From: UBA1562 sp041653955
Lineage (GTDB): Bacteria; Omnitrophota; Gorgyraeia; Gygaellales; Profunditerraquicolaceae
DNA length: 34,706 nucleotides
Assembly (NCBI GenBank): GCA_041653955.1
Contig: JBAZEH010000016.1
Coordinates: forward strand, 1 to 34,706
Direction of reading: 5' to 3'
Both the position numbers and the translations under genes were made by a program. Positions 23,179 through 30,528 of the stretch are shown piece after piece. How positions within the stretch are numbered: the first letter of the stretch is position 1; each line of letters starts with the position of its first letter. The notes under the pieces are model-generated. The model saw nothing but the letters and a program-made list of their open reading frames with translations. It was not told the origin of the DNA and did not search any database.

Positions 23179-24174
23179 ATGAAATTATCTGATTTTGATT
23201 ATTACCTGCCCAAAGAACTGATAGCCCAATATCCTTTAGAAGAGAGGGACGCGGCAAGGCTCCTGGTAATAGACCGCGAAAAAGGAGCGATAGAGCATAG
23301 GGCTTTCAGGGACATAACGGATTATTTACAAAAGGGGGACCTCCTTATATTGAATAACAGTAAAGTATTGCCGAGCCGTTTGATCGGCTCAAGGAAGACA
23401 GGCGGAAAAGTAGAATTCCTGCTCTTAAGGCAAAAGCCCGGACAGGGGCTGGTCTTTGAAACATTGATCCGGCCCGGGCGCGTAAGGCTGAATGAAAAGG
23501 TGATATTCAGCGGAGGAAAGATATACGGTGAGGTAACGGGAAGAAATGAGATAACCTTTTCGGCGGATAGCCAAGAGCAGGTTTATGGTTTAGGGGTTAT
23601 GCCGCTGCCCCCTTATATAAAAAGGGATTCCGAAGAGCTGGACAAGGTTTATTACCAGACAATATACGCGAAAGAAAACGGCTCTATCGCGTCTCCCACG
23701 GCAGGATTACATTTTACCGAAGGGCTCCTCACGCGGCTTAGATCGCGCGGGGTGGGTGTGGCCCATATCACGCTGCATATAAGTTATTCTACTTTTAAGC
23801 CGGTCAAATGCGAAGACTTGAGTAGCCATAAGATGGATAGCGAGTATTTTAAGATAGATAAAGAAACGCAAAAGATGATAGAAGATACGCGGGTTAAGGG
23901 GGGGCGCATATTCGCGGTAGGCACGACTGCCTGCCGTACCCTTGAGACCTGCGCCTCAGGCAGTAAAGAAGGGCATACGGACCTTTTTATCTATCCCGGA
24001 TACGAATTCAGGATGACCGATTGCCTGGTAACTAATTTTCATCTTCCACGCACGACACTTTTTATGCTGGTTTGCGCCTTTGCGGGAGAGGGGTTGATGA
24101 AGGAGGCATATAAGGAAGCCGTAGATAAGAAATACAGGTTTTACAGTTACGGCGACGCCATGCTTATACTCTGA
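23179..24174 (+). CDS. queA: S-adenosylmethionine:tRNA ribosyltransferase-isomerase
   Basis: QueA transfers and isomerises the ribosyl group of SAM to preQ1 at tRNA position 34, giving epoxyqueuosine. Family blocks are visible from the start: LPKELIAQYPLEERDAARLL, LLILNNSKVLPSRL (quoted as landmarks), then LPPYIKR, YAKENGSIASPTAGLHFTE, VAHITLHISYSTFKPV, and near the end TDLFIYPGYEFRMTDCLVTNFHLPRTTLFMLV (landmarks PGYEFRMTDCL, NFHLPRTTLFMLV). 331 aa is standard. It follows the SpoIID gene by 9 nt and its TGA shares one base with the tgt ATG. It connects Tgt (base exchange) and QueH (final reduction) in the same cluster. Confidence 0.97.
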   Translation: MKLSDFDYYLPKELIAQYPLEERDAARLLVIDREKGAIEHRAFRDITDYLQKGDLLILNNSKVLPSRLIGSRKTGGKVEFLLLRQKPGQGLVFETLIRPGRVRLNEKVIFSGGKIYGEVTGRNEITFSADSQEQVYGLGVMPLPPYIKRDSEELDKVYYQTIYAKENGSIASPTAGLHFTEGLLTRLRSRGVGVAHITLHISYSTFKPVKCEDLSSHKMDSEYFKIDKETQKMIEDTRVKGGRIFAVGTTACRTLETCASGSKEGHTDLFIYPGYEFRMTDCLVTNFHLPRTTLFMLVCAFAGEGLMKEAYKEAVDKKYRFYSYGDAMLIL

Positions 24175-25259
24175 TGTTTGAAGTAATCCATAAAGATAAA
24201 AATTCAAAAGCGCGTTTAGGCAGGCTCAAGACAGCCCACGGAGAAATAGAAACTCCTTGTTTTATGCCTGTTGGCACGCAAGGGACGGTCAAGGCGCTTT
24301 CGCCGCAGGAGTTGAAAGAAAGCGGAGCCTCCATAGTATTATCCAACGCGTATCATCTTTTTTTGCGCCCCGGGACAGAAATAATAAAAAAGGCAGGCGG
24401 CCTGCATTCCTTTATGTCCTGGCCCGGCCCGATACTGACCGACAGCGGAGGATACCAGATATTCAGCCTCGCGCTCTTAAGAAAGATAAAAGATGACGGG
24501 GTGCAGTTTCAATCCCATATAGACGGGATGAAACATTTTTTTACTCCGGCAGACGTTATCCATATCCAGGAGGACCTGGGTTCCGATATTATTATGCCGC
24601 TGGATGAATGCGTGCATTATCCCTGCAGTAAAGACCAGGCGGCCGTGGCTATGGAGAGGACGATAGATTGGGCAAAGCGTTCAAAGGAAGCCCATAAGAA
24701 CGGATCGCTCCTGTTTGGGATAGTGCAGGGAGCCACTTATGAAGATTTACGTAAAAGTTGCTCCGAACAGCTTGTCGGGATAGGGTTTGACGGATATGCT
24801 ATAGGAGGGGTTTCGGTTGGAGAACCTAAAGATCTGACTTATAATATTGCAGAGCTCGTCGCGGGGCTTCTTCCGGAAAATAAACCCCATTATCTTATGG
24901 GTGTGGGTACCCCGGAAGATATAGTCAACGCGGCCGGTTCCGGGGTGGATATGTTTGATTGCGTGGTCCCTACCCGTTATGGCAGGAATGGTACCGCATT
25001 CACCAGTGAAGGTAAGCTTATAATCAGGAACTCACCCTATGCCCAGGATTTTACTCCTTTGGATAAAAAGTGCGGTTGTTATACCTGCAAGAACTTCAGC
25101 CGCGCGTACCTGCGCCACCTGTTCAATACGGATGAGATGCTGGGGTTAAGGCTGGTATCTTTGCATAATATACATTTTTATCTTGAACTGATGCGCGGTA
25201 TAAGAGAGGCGATATCGCAGGACAGGTTTACCGAATTCAAGAAAGGATTTTCAAAATAA
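24174..25259 (+). CDS. tgt: tRNA-guanine transglycosylase
   Basis: Tgt swaps guanine 34 for preQ1 in tRNAs for Asp, Asn, His and Tyr. The active site is recognisable: LTDSGGYQIFS with the general-base Asp, and MFDCVVPTRYGRNG with the nucleophilic Asp. The zinc site is CGCYTC followed by the downstream His in RHLFNTDEML...LHNIHFY. 361 aa is the bacterial length. It is the last gene of the queuosine block. yajC and secD, which often follow tgt, are replaced by trmD. Genes for preQ1 synthesis (queC, queD, queE, queF) are not in this window, so preQ1 is either made from another locus or salvaged. Confidence 0.97.
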   Translation: MFEVIHKDKNSKARLGRLKTAHGEIETPCFMPVGTQGTVKALSPQELKESGASIVLSNAYHLFLRPGTEIIKKAGGLHSFMSWPGPILTDSGGYQIFSLALLRKIKDDGVQFQSHIDGMKHFFTPADVIHIQEDLGSDIIMPLDECVHYPCSKDQAAVAMERTIDWAKRSKEAHKNGSLLFGIVQGATYEDLRKSCSEQLVGIGFDGYAIGGVSVGEPKDLTYNIAELVAGLLPENKPHYLMGVGTPEDIVNAAGSGVDMFDCVVPTRYGRNGTAFTSEGKLIIRNSPYAQDFTPLDKKCGCYTCKNFSRAYLRHLFNTDEMLGLRLVSLHNIHFYLELMRGIREAISQDRFTEFKKGFSK

Positions 25260-25260
25260 T

Positions 25261-25947
25261 ATGCGCATAGATATAATCACCATATTCCCCCGTATGTTCG
25301 AGCCGGTGTTGAATGAATCTATCGTCAAGCGGGCGCAGGAGAAAGGCAAGGCCAGTATATATATCCATGATCTAAGGGATTATTCTGTTGATAAACACCG
25401 TAAGGTGGACGACAGGCCTTTTGGAGGGGGGTCCGGTATGGTGATGGGCCCGGAAGCAATATTTAACGCGGTGAAAGATATAAAGTCAAAAGCCGGGATC
25501 CGTAAAGCGAAAGTAGTCTTATTATGCCCTCAGGGGGCGACATTTAACCAGAATGCCGCCGGAAAACTATTAAAAAATAAACATCTGATATTGATCTGCG
25601 GCCACTACGAGGGGATAGATGAAAGGGTAAGGGAGCGCCTGGTGGACGAGGAGGTATCAATAGGAGATTATGTCCTGACCGGAGGTGAACTCCCGGCGAT
25701 GGTCCTGGTTGATTGCCTTGTGCGCCTCATACCGGGAGTGCTTGGGGATAAAAATTCCTTGAATTTTGAGTCATTTACGGGTAATCTATTGGAGTACCCG
25801 CAATATACCAGGCCTGCCACTTATCATGGCATGAAAGTGCCGGCCATTCTTTTATCGGGTGACCATAAGAAAATCGAAGAATGGAGAAAAAAACAGGCGG
25901 TCAAAAGGACCAAAAAAGCAAGACCTGACCTGTTATTGCGTAAATAA
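25261..25947 (+). CDS. trmD: tRNA (guanine37-N1)-methyltransferase
   Basis: TrmD methylates G37 next to the anticodon and prevents frameshifting. It is a SPOUT-knot enzyme: DDRPFGGGSGMVM (landmark GGGSGMVM), VVLLCPQGATFNQ, LILICGHYEGIDERV and the SAM-binding IGDYVLTGGELPAMV are all present. The C-terminal region ends with the helix KKIEEWRKKQAVKRTKKARPDLL, where KIEEWR is a family landmark. 228 aa is typical. It follows tgt after a single base. The usual upstream partners rpsP and rimM are absent, while rplS follows 21 nt later with an SD TGGAGG. Confidence 0.97.
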   Translation: MRIDIITIFPRMFEPVLNESIVKRAQEKGKASIYIHDLRDYSVDKHRKVDDRPFGGGSGMVMGPEAIFNAVKDIKSKAGIRKAKVVLLCPQGATFNQNAAGKLLKNKHLILICGHYEGIDERVRERLVDEEVSIGDYVLTGGELPAMVLVDCLVRLIPGVLGDKNSLNFESFTGNLLEYPQYTRPATYHGMKVPAILLSGDHKKIEEWRKKQAVKRTKKARPDLLLRK

Positions 25948-25968
25948 TCGTTTAATCTGGAGGAAGAA

Positions 25969-26322
25969 ATGGACAAGATGAAATTGATAGAAGCCCAATA
26001 TTTAAAGAAGGACCTCCCGGCATTCGGGGTCGGGGATACTATAAGGGTCATGTCTAAGATACACGAGGGCGACAAAGTGCGCCTGCACCCTTTTGAGGGT
26101 ATCGTTATCGCCAAACGCGGCAGCGGCATAAGAACTACTTTTACCGTAAGAAAGGTATCTTACGGAGAAGGCATAGAGCGCGTGTTCCCTTTGCATTCCC
26201 CGAACATAGAGCGTATTGAGGTGTTGCGTTTAGGAAAGATCAAAAGGGCAAAACTCTATTATTTAAGAGGCAAGGTCGGAAAACGCGCAACCAAGATCAA
26301 GAGCGAAGAGGTCAAACAATAA
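25969..26322 (+). CDS. rplS: 50S ribosomal protein L19
   Basis: L19 sits at the 30S-50S interface. The sequence holds the family core: FGVGDTIRVMSKIHEGDKVRLHPFEGIVIA (landmarks VGDTIRV, FEGIVIA), RGSGIRTTFTVRKVSYGEGIERVFPLHSPNIERIEVLRLGKI (landmarks TVRKVSYGEGIERVFPLHSP) and the basic C-terminal KLYYLRGKVGKRATKIK. 117 aa matches the usual 115-120. SD TGGAGGAAG precedes the ATG. Its stop codon TAA overlaps the proposed ATA start of rnhB, and the rnhB ribosome site lies inside its last codons. Confidence 0.97.
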   Translation: MDKMKLIEAQYLKKDLPAFGVGDTIRVMSKIHEGDKVRLHPFEGIVIAKRGSGIRTTFTVRKVSYGEGIERVFPLHSPNIERIEVLRLGKIKRAKLYYLRGKVGKRATKIKSEEVKQ

Positions 26323-26939
26323 ATCCTTCGGGAAGAGCGCTTTATTACGAGAGGAAGTTCAAGAAAAACGGTTATAACCTGATTATCGGCGTTGATGAAG
26401 CAGGCCGGGGCCCCCTGGCCGGGCCGGTAACCGCAGGGGCAGTCCTTTTAAAAACTACGCGTTTTGAAAATCGCATAGATGATTCCAAGAAACTATCTCC
26501 TACCCAGAGAGAACGGGCGTTCTCCGAGATCATCAATAAGTGCGTATTCGGCACGGGCATCATAGATGAGCGGGTGATCGACCGGGTGAATATCGCCGTG
26601 GCCACTCGCATGGCGATGGAAGAGGCGGTTTTATCGCTCCTTGGAAAATTAGGCCCCGGGCGCCGCAAAAATATACATATACTCGTGGACGGCAATATAA
26701 AGCTTAAGATTGGTCTTCCTTTTACCAATATCATAAAGGGGGATTCTAAATCCATGAGTATCGCCTGCGCTTCCATCCTGGCAAAGGTTACCCGCGACAG
26801 GAAAATGGTTTTATATGATAAGATATATCCGCGGTATGGTTTCCTGAAACATAAGGGTTACCCTACCAGAGAGCACCGTATGGCATTAAAGAAATTCGGG
26901 CCTTCTTCTATACACAGGCTGAGTTTTTATGGTGTCTGA
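26319..26939 (+). CDS. rnhB: Ribonuclease HII, apparently starting at a non-canonical ATA codon
   Basis: RNase HII removes ribonucleotides and RNA from RNA-DNA hybrids. The catalytic set is complete in the long frame: GVDEAGRG (Asp26, Glu27 counted from ATA 26319), LVDGN (Asp124) and GDSKSMSIACASILAKVTRD with Asp142; the Asp124-Asp142 spacing of 18 equals that in E. coli. In this frame a TGA at 26217 closes the upstream side, and no ATG, GTG or TTG occurs before GTG 26574, which lies after the first two catalytic residues. The best candidate is ATA 26319, 6 nt after GAAGAGGT (26305-26312) and overlapping the rplS stop. CTG 26379 is an alternative with no SD. Total 206 aa. A sequencing error could also have removed an ATG. 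It overlaps yraN by 11 nt. Confidence 0.85.
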   Translation: MNPSGRALYYERKFKKNGYNLIIGVDEAGRGPLAGPVTAGAVLLKTTRFENRIDDSKKLSPTQRERAFSEIINKCVFGTGIIDERVIDRVNIAVATRMAMEEAVLSLLGKLGPGRRKNIHILVDGNIKLKIGLPFTNIIKGDSKSMSIACASILAKVTRDRKMVLYDKIYPRYGFLKHKGYPTREHRMALKKFGPSSIHRLSFYGV

Positions 26940-27312
26940 AAAAAGCGCGTATTTAGGCGGTAAAGGTGAACAGGCCGCTGCAAGCCTGTTGAAAGAGAAT
27001 GGATATAAGATACTCTTTACCAACTATAAGACAAGGCTTGGAGAGATAGATATCATCGCGGAAGACAGAGGGACCATATGTTTTATAGAAGTCAAGGCGC
27101 GCAGTTCAGACAGGTTTGGTTCCCCGTCTGAGGCGGTTTCCCTGTTAAAGCAGCGCAAGATATCGGAAGCAGCGTTACTGTTCCTTAAAGAAAGAAAACT
27201 TTTAGACAAAAGAGCAAGGTTTGATGTTGTGTCTGTGTATTGTTCGCGGGACGGACAGCGCCTTGAGCTGATCAGGGACGCCTTTGAGTTAAACGATGAA
27301 TTTACTTTCTAA
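26929..27312 (+). CDS. yraN: UPF0102 (YraN) family endonuclease-like protein
   Basis: The 127-aa protein has the conserved order GGKGEQAAASLLKENGYKIL (landmark GEQAAASLL), NYKTRLGEIDIIAEDRGTICFIEVKARSS (landmarks GEIDIIAED, FIEVKARSS) and RFDVVSVY. The E-x-D-x-x ... E-V-K pattern is that of a PD-(D/E)XK nuclease fold, but no activity is firmly established for the family. Position after rnhB is a widespread gene pair, hinting at a nucleic-acid role. It starts inside rnhB. Its TAA stop (27310-27312) is also the first three bases of the first repeat in the following gap. Confidence 0.92.
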   Translation: MVSEKSAYLGGKGEQAAASLLKENGYKILFTNYKTRLGEIDIIAEDRGTICFIEVKARSSDRFGSPSEAVSLLKQRKISEAALLFLKERKLLDKRARFDVVSVYCSRDGQRLELIRDAFELNDEFTF

Positions 27313-27440
27313 CACCCAAACTTATAGCCACCCCAACATATCGGATTGTTGGGTGCGCCGCACTTGCGGCGGGATAATTTGGTGTAAACTGCTGTTTAAC
27401 ACCCAAACTTATCGGATAGTTTGGTGTAAACTGCTGTTTA
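27310..27440 (+). repeat. REP-like palindromic/direct repeat array between yraN and fhs
   Basis: TAACACCCAAACTTAT occurs at 27310-27325 and 27397-27412. A 21-bp block beginning TTTGGTGTAAACTG occurs perfectly at 27378-27398 and 27420-27440. Two hairpins share the loop TATCGGAT: CCCAACA/TGTTGGG (27332-27353) and ACACCCAAACT/AGTTTGGTGT (27399-27429, one bulged C). A third hairpin CGCCGCA/TGCGGCG lies at 27356-27371. No ORF of note. The last copy ends directly before the fhs ribosome site GGAGG (27441-27445). It is not a CRISPR: the repeats differ in type and there are no regular spacers. Confidence 0.8.
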
Positions 27441-27449
27441 GGAGGATTG

Positions 27450-29144
27450 ATGCTTTCTGATATTGAGATAGTCCGTAAAGCAAGGAAAGAACCCATAGAA
27501 AAGATATCCGCCAAGCTTAAGATCAACCCCAAATACCTCATACCTTATACCCGTTACATCTCAAAGATAAATCTCGATATTCTCAAGGACACAAAAGGCA
27601 GGAAGAAGGGGAAATATATCCTGGTTACCGCGATAACCCCTACTCCCCTTGGAGAGGGAAAAACCGTGACCACTATCGGCCTATCCATGGCCCTGAATAA
27701 ATTAGGCAAGCTTGCTTCTACATGTATCAGGCAGCCTTCCCTGGGCCCGGTGTTCGGCATAAAAGGAGGAGCCGCGGGCGGCGGATACTCCCAGATATTG
27801 CCGATGGAGGATTTTAACCTTAATTTTACCGGGGATGTGCACGCCGTAGGGATCGCTCATAACCTGGCAGCCGCGTTTTTGGATAATTCCGTATTCAAAG
27901 GCAATAAACTGAATATTAATCCGGATAATATATACTGGCGCAGGGTAATGGATGTGAGCGACAGGTTTTTAAGGAATATCAGGGTGGGGCTGGGAGGCAG
28001 CGAAGATGGCGCCCCGCGCGATACGGGTTTTGATATTACGGTCGCCTCAGAGATAATGGCGATACTGGCTTTAAGCGGCGGCCTTAATGATATGCGTAAG
28101 CGCCTTGGCAGGATAGTCTTGGCCGATACTGTGGATGGAAAACCCGTCACCGCGGATGATATTAAAGTCGCCGGAAGCATGGCGGTGCTGCTTAAAGATG
28201 CTATAAAGCCTAATCTTATACAGACTATAGAGCATACGCCCTGTTTTGTGCACGCCGGACCTTTCGCTAATATAGCCCATGGGAACAGCTCTATACTGGC
28301 GGATAAGATCGCCCTGCCGTTTTCGGATTATGTGGTTACCGAGGCGGGCTTTGGGGCTGACTGCGGAGCCGAGAAGTTCTTTAATATAAAATGCCGCGCT
28401 AGCGGGCTTACTCCTGACGCGGCAGTGATAGTCTGTTCCATACGCGCGTTAAAGGCGCACAGCGGAAGATTCAGGATTATTGCCGGCAGGCCTATGGATG
28501 AAGGGCTGCTCAAAGAGAATATCCCTGCGCTGGAAGAGGGAATATGCAATTTAGAGAAACATATAGAGAATGTTAAGATGTTCGGGGTCCCCGTGGTCGT
28601 GGCTATTAACCGTTTTACCGCCGACACCGATAAAGAGATAGATTTTGTCAAAAGGCGGGCTTTGGAGTTCGGAGCAGACGGCTGTGAGATAAGCGAGGTA
28701 TGGGCAAAGGGCTCCAAGGGAGGATTGGATCTGGGAAGGGCAGTGATAAAGGCCGCGAATAAGCCCAAAAAATTTAAGTTCCTTTACCCATTGGATATCC
28801 CGATAAAAGAAAAGATCAGGGAGATAGCGACAAAGATATACGGGGCAAAGGACGTAAAATACGAGGAATTGGCGGAGCTAAAGATAGAGTTATTTACCGA
28901 ACGCGGCCTGGATAAACTTCCTATATGTATGGCAAAGACCCACCTGTCATTATCGCATGACCCTAACCTTAAAGGTAGGCCCGGGGATTTTGTGCTGCCG
29001 GTGCGCGATATCCGTGCCTCTGTGGGCGCGGGGTTCCTTTATCCTCTTTGCGGGACGATGAGGACTATGCCGGGTTTGCCGAGCCATCCGGTAGGAGAAA
29101 ATATTGACATTGATAAGAAAGGTAATATCATAGGATTATCATGA
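27450..29144 (+). CDS. fhs: Formate--tetrahydrofolate ligase
   Basis: Fhs joins formate to THF using ATP, the entry of the Wood-Ljungdahl methyl branch. The P-loop TPTPLGEGKTVTTIG lies near residues 60-75. Other family blocks are RQPSLGPVFGIKGGAAGGGYSQ (landmarks QPSLGPVFG, KGGAAGGGY), the FNLNFTGDVHA region, TDTVDGKP-like ADTVDGKPV, EAGFGADCGAEKF, and VVAINRF. 564 aa is slightly above the usual 555. I choose ATG 27450 because GGAGG at 27441-27445 leaves a workable 4-nt gap; the TTG at 27447 would leave 1 nt. It starts the run fhs-fchA-folD-metF-cooS and overlaps fchA by 4 nt. Any promoter must lie in or before the repeat array. Confidence 0.97.
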   Translation: MLSDIEIVRKARKEPIEKISAKLKINPKYLIPYTRYISKINLDILKDTKGRKKGKYILVTAITPTPLGEGKTVTTIGLSMALNKLGKLASTCIRQPSLGPVFGIKGGAAGGGYSQILPMEDFNLNFTGDVHAVGIAHNLAAAFLDNSVFKGNKLNINPDNIYWRRVMDVSDRFLRNIRVGLGGSEDGAPRDTGFDITVASEIMAILALSGGLNDMRKRLGRIVLADTVDGKPVTADDIKVAGSMAVLLKDAIKPNLIQTIEHTPCFVHAGPFANIAHGNSSILADKIALPFSDYVVTEAGFGADCGAEKFFNIKCRASGLTPDAAVIVCSIRALKAHSGRFRIIAGRPMDEGLLKENIPALEEGICNLEKHIENVKMFGVPVVVAINRFTADTDKEIDFVKRRALEFGADGCEISEVWAKGSKGGLDLGRAVIKAANKPKKFKFLYPLDIPIKEKIREIATKIYGAKDVKYEELAELKIELFTERGLDKLPICMAKTHLSLSHDPNLKGRPGDFVLPVRDIRASVGAGFLYPLCGTMRTMPGLPSHPVGENIDIDKKGNIIGLS

Positions 29145-29704
29145 ACTATAAGAACGAAAGCCTGGAAAAATATCTTAATGACCTCTCAGCAAGGCTTCCC
29201 GCTCCGGGAGGAGGTTCAGCGGCCGCGTTGGCCGCTGCCTTAGGCGCTTCTTTGATCAGTATGGTGGTTAATTTTACCGTAGATAAGCCAAAATACGCCA
29301 AATTCGAGAAGGAATTAAAGGGGATACTTGAAAGTTCGCAAAGGCTAAGGGAAGAATTCTTGCGGTTGGTGGATTTGGATGTGGCTGCTTACCATAGCAA
29401 GGATATAAGGGATGCTTTGCATATCCCGTTTATGGTGGCGCGCCTATCTTATGAAGCGATAAAGTTATGCCCGCCTCTTATAACCAAAGGTAATATCAAC
29501 CTTATCAGCGATGTTGCCGTGGCAGCCGTGATGCTTGAATCAGCTTTCTCTTCGGCATATTATAATGTTCAGATAAACCTTAAGACGCTCGCGGATAAGA
29601 AGCTGACAGCGGGCATGAGAAAAGAATTGTCCCTGAAACAGAAGACGATAAGAAAGATAAGGCAGAATACGGAGGAGAAAGTTGGCAAAATTATTAGAGG
29701 GTAA
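29141..29704 (+). CDS. fchA: Methenyl-THF cyclohydrolase (FchA, cyclodeaminase/cyclohydrolase family)
   Basis: FchA interconverts 10-formyl-THF and 5,10-methenyl-THF. The 187-aa helical protein shows the family start LEKYLNDLSARLPAPGGGSAAALAAALGASL (landmarks PAPGGGSAAAL) with the glycine-rich folate-binding loop, then the LDVAAY segment and the late NINLISDVAVAAVMLESAFSSAYYNV block (landmarks SDVAVAAVML, SAYYNV). It is homologous to the formimino-THF cyclodeaminase domain. Cyclohydrolase is the likelier activity because it stands between fhs and folD. It overlaps fhs by 4 nt and folD by 23 nt. Its presence next to a FolD lacking the cyclohydrolase lysine suggests a dedicated step. Confidence 0.92.
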   Translation: MNYKNESLEKYLNDLSARLPAPGGGSAAALAAALGASLISMVVNFTVDKPKYAKFEKELKGILESSQRLREEFLRLVDLDVAAYHSKDIRDALHIPFMVARLSYEAIKLCPPLITKGNINLISDVAVAAVMLESAFSSAYYNVQINLKTLADKKLTAGMRKELSLKQKTIRKIRQNTEEKVGKIIRG

Positions 29705-30527
29705 GCCGCTTGCAGAAAAAATAAAAGAAGAGATCAGGCAGCAGGCCGCTTCCTTAAAGAATAAGCCAGTTTTAGCCAGTATTCAGGCGGGTGAGAATGC
29801 CGGGGCAGAGGCTTATGTTAAATCCCAGAAGAAGGCCGCTGACGCCCTGGGTATTGATTACCAATTCCATAAGCTCACCGCGGATACTACGGAAGCATCA
29901 TTGATAGAATTTATTCAAAAACTGAATTCCGACAGCTCCGTAAACGGGATAATCGTCCAGATGCCCCTTCCTGCCGGGGTTGATTATAAGAAGATAAGCG
30001 GGTTCATCTTGCCTGATAAGGATGCCGAAGGGATGCATCCTGATAATATAGGCAAGATCGTATTCGGTAAAGCCAGGATATTGCCATGCACGCCCGCGGC
30101 AGTGATGGAATTATTGAATTCGACGGGCATAGACCTTTACGGAAAAGAAGCGGTTATAGTCGGACACAGCGAGATAGTGGGCAAGCCTTTGAGCCTTATG
30201 TTGCTGGATAAGTTTGCCACAGTTACCGTCTGCCATATCGGGACCTCTAAGGCAGGAAAGTTAGAAGAGCATATAGGGAAAGCCCAGATACTGGTTGTTG
30301 CCGTAGGCAAGGCAGGCCTGATCAAGGGCGAGTGGATAAAAGAAGGCGCGATCGTCATAGATGTAGGTATAAACAGGGTAGCCGATAAGATAACCGGGGA
30401 TGTTGAGTTTGAAGCGGCCGAAAAGCGTGCTTCATATATTACCCCTGTTCCCGGAGGGGTAGGGCCGCTTACGGTGACGATGCTGATGCGTAACGTCGTT
30501 GAAGCCGCTAAATTACAACAGGGGTAA
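29682..30527 (+). CDS. folD: Methylene-THF dehydrogenase (FolD), predicted to lack cyclohydrolase activity
   Basis: FolD oxidises methylene-THF or, in this pathway direction, reduces methenyl-THF with NAD(P)H. It starts at TTG 29682, 6 nt after GGAGG (29671-29675). Family motifs: GENAGAEAYVKSQKKAA, IIVQMPLPAGVD with Gln93, the PDKDAEGMHPDN loop, VIVGHSEIVGKPLS (Rossmann) and YITPVPGGVGPLTV. In E. coli FolD the YxxxK pair is Tyr50/Lys54 and the loop Asp is Asp121. Here Tyr45 is kept, the Lys is Gln49, and the Asp is Glu116. The Lys is required for the cyclohydrolase half-reaction in characterised enzymes, so this protein is probably a dehydrogenase only. 281 aa is normal. metF follows after 1 nt. 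Confidence 0.95.
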   Translation: MAKLLEGKPLAEKIKEEIRQQAASLKNKPVLASIQAGENAGAEAYVKSQKKAADALGIDYQFHKLTADTTEASLIEFIQKLNSDSSVNGIIVQMPLPAGVDYKKISGFILPDKDAEGMHPDNIGKIVFGKARILPCTPAAVMELLNSTGIDLYGKEAVIVGHSEIVGKPLSLMLLDKFATVTVCHIGTSKAGKLEEHIGKAQILVVAVGKAGLIKGEWIKEGAIVIDVGINRVADKITGDVEFEAAEKRASYITPVPGGVGPLTVTMLMRNVVEAAKLQQG

Positions 30528-30528
30528 T

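Noticed and set aside
26574..26939. Short rnhB beginning at GTG 26574
   Set aside because: It would omit the DEAGRG motif with two catalytic acids, while the upstream frame is open and clearly RNase HII.
27310..27440. CRISPR array
   Set aside because: Repeats are of several lengths, overlap one another, and there are no uniform unique spacers or nearby cas genes.
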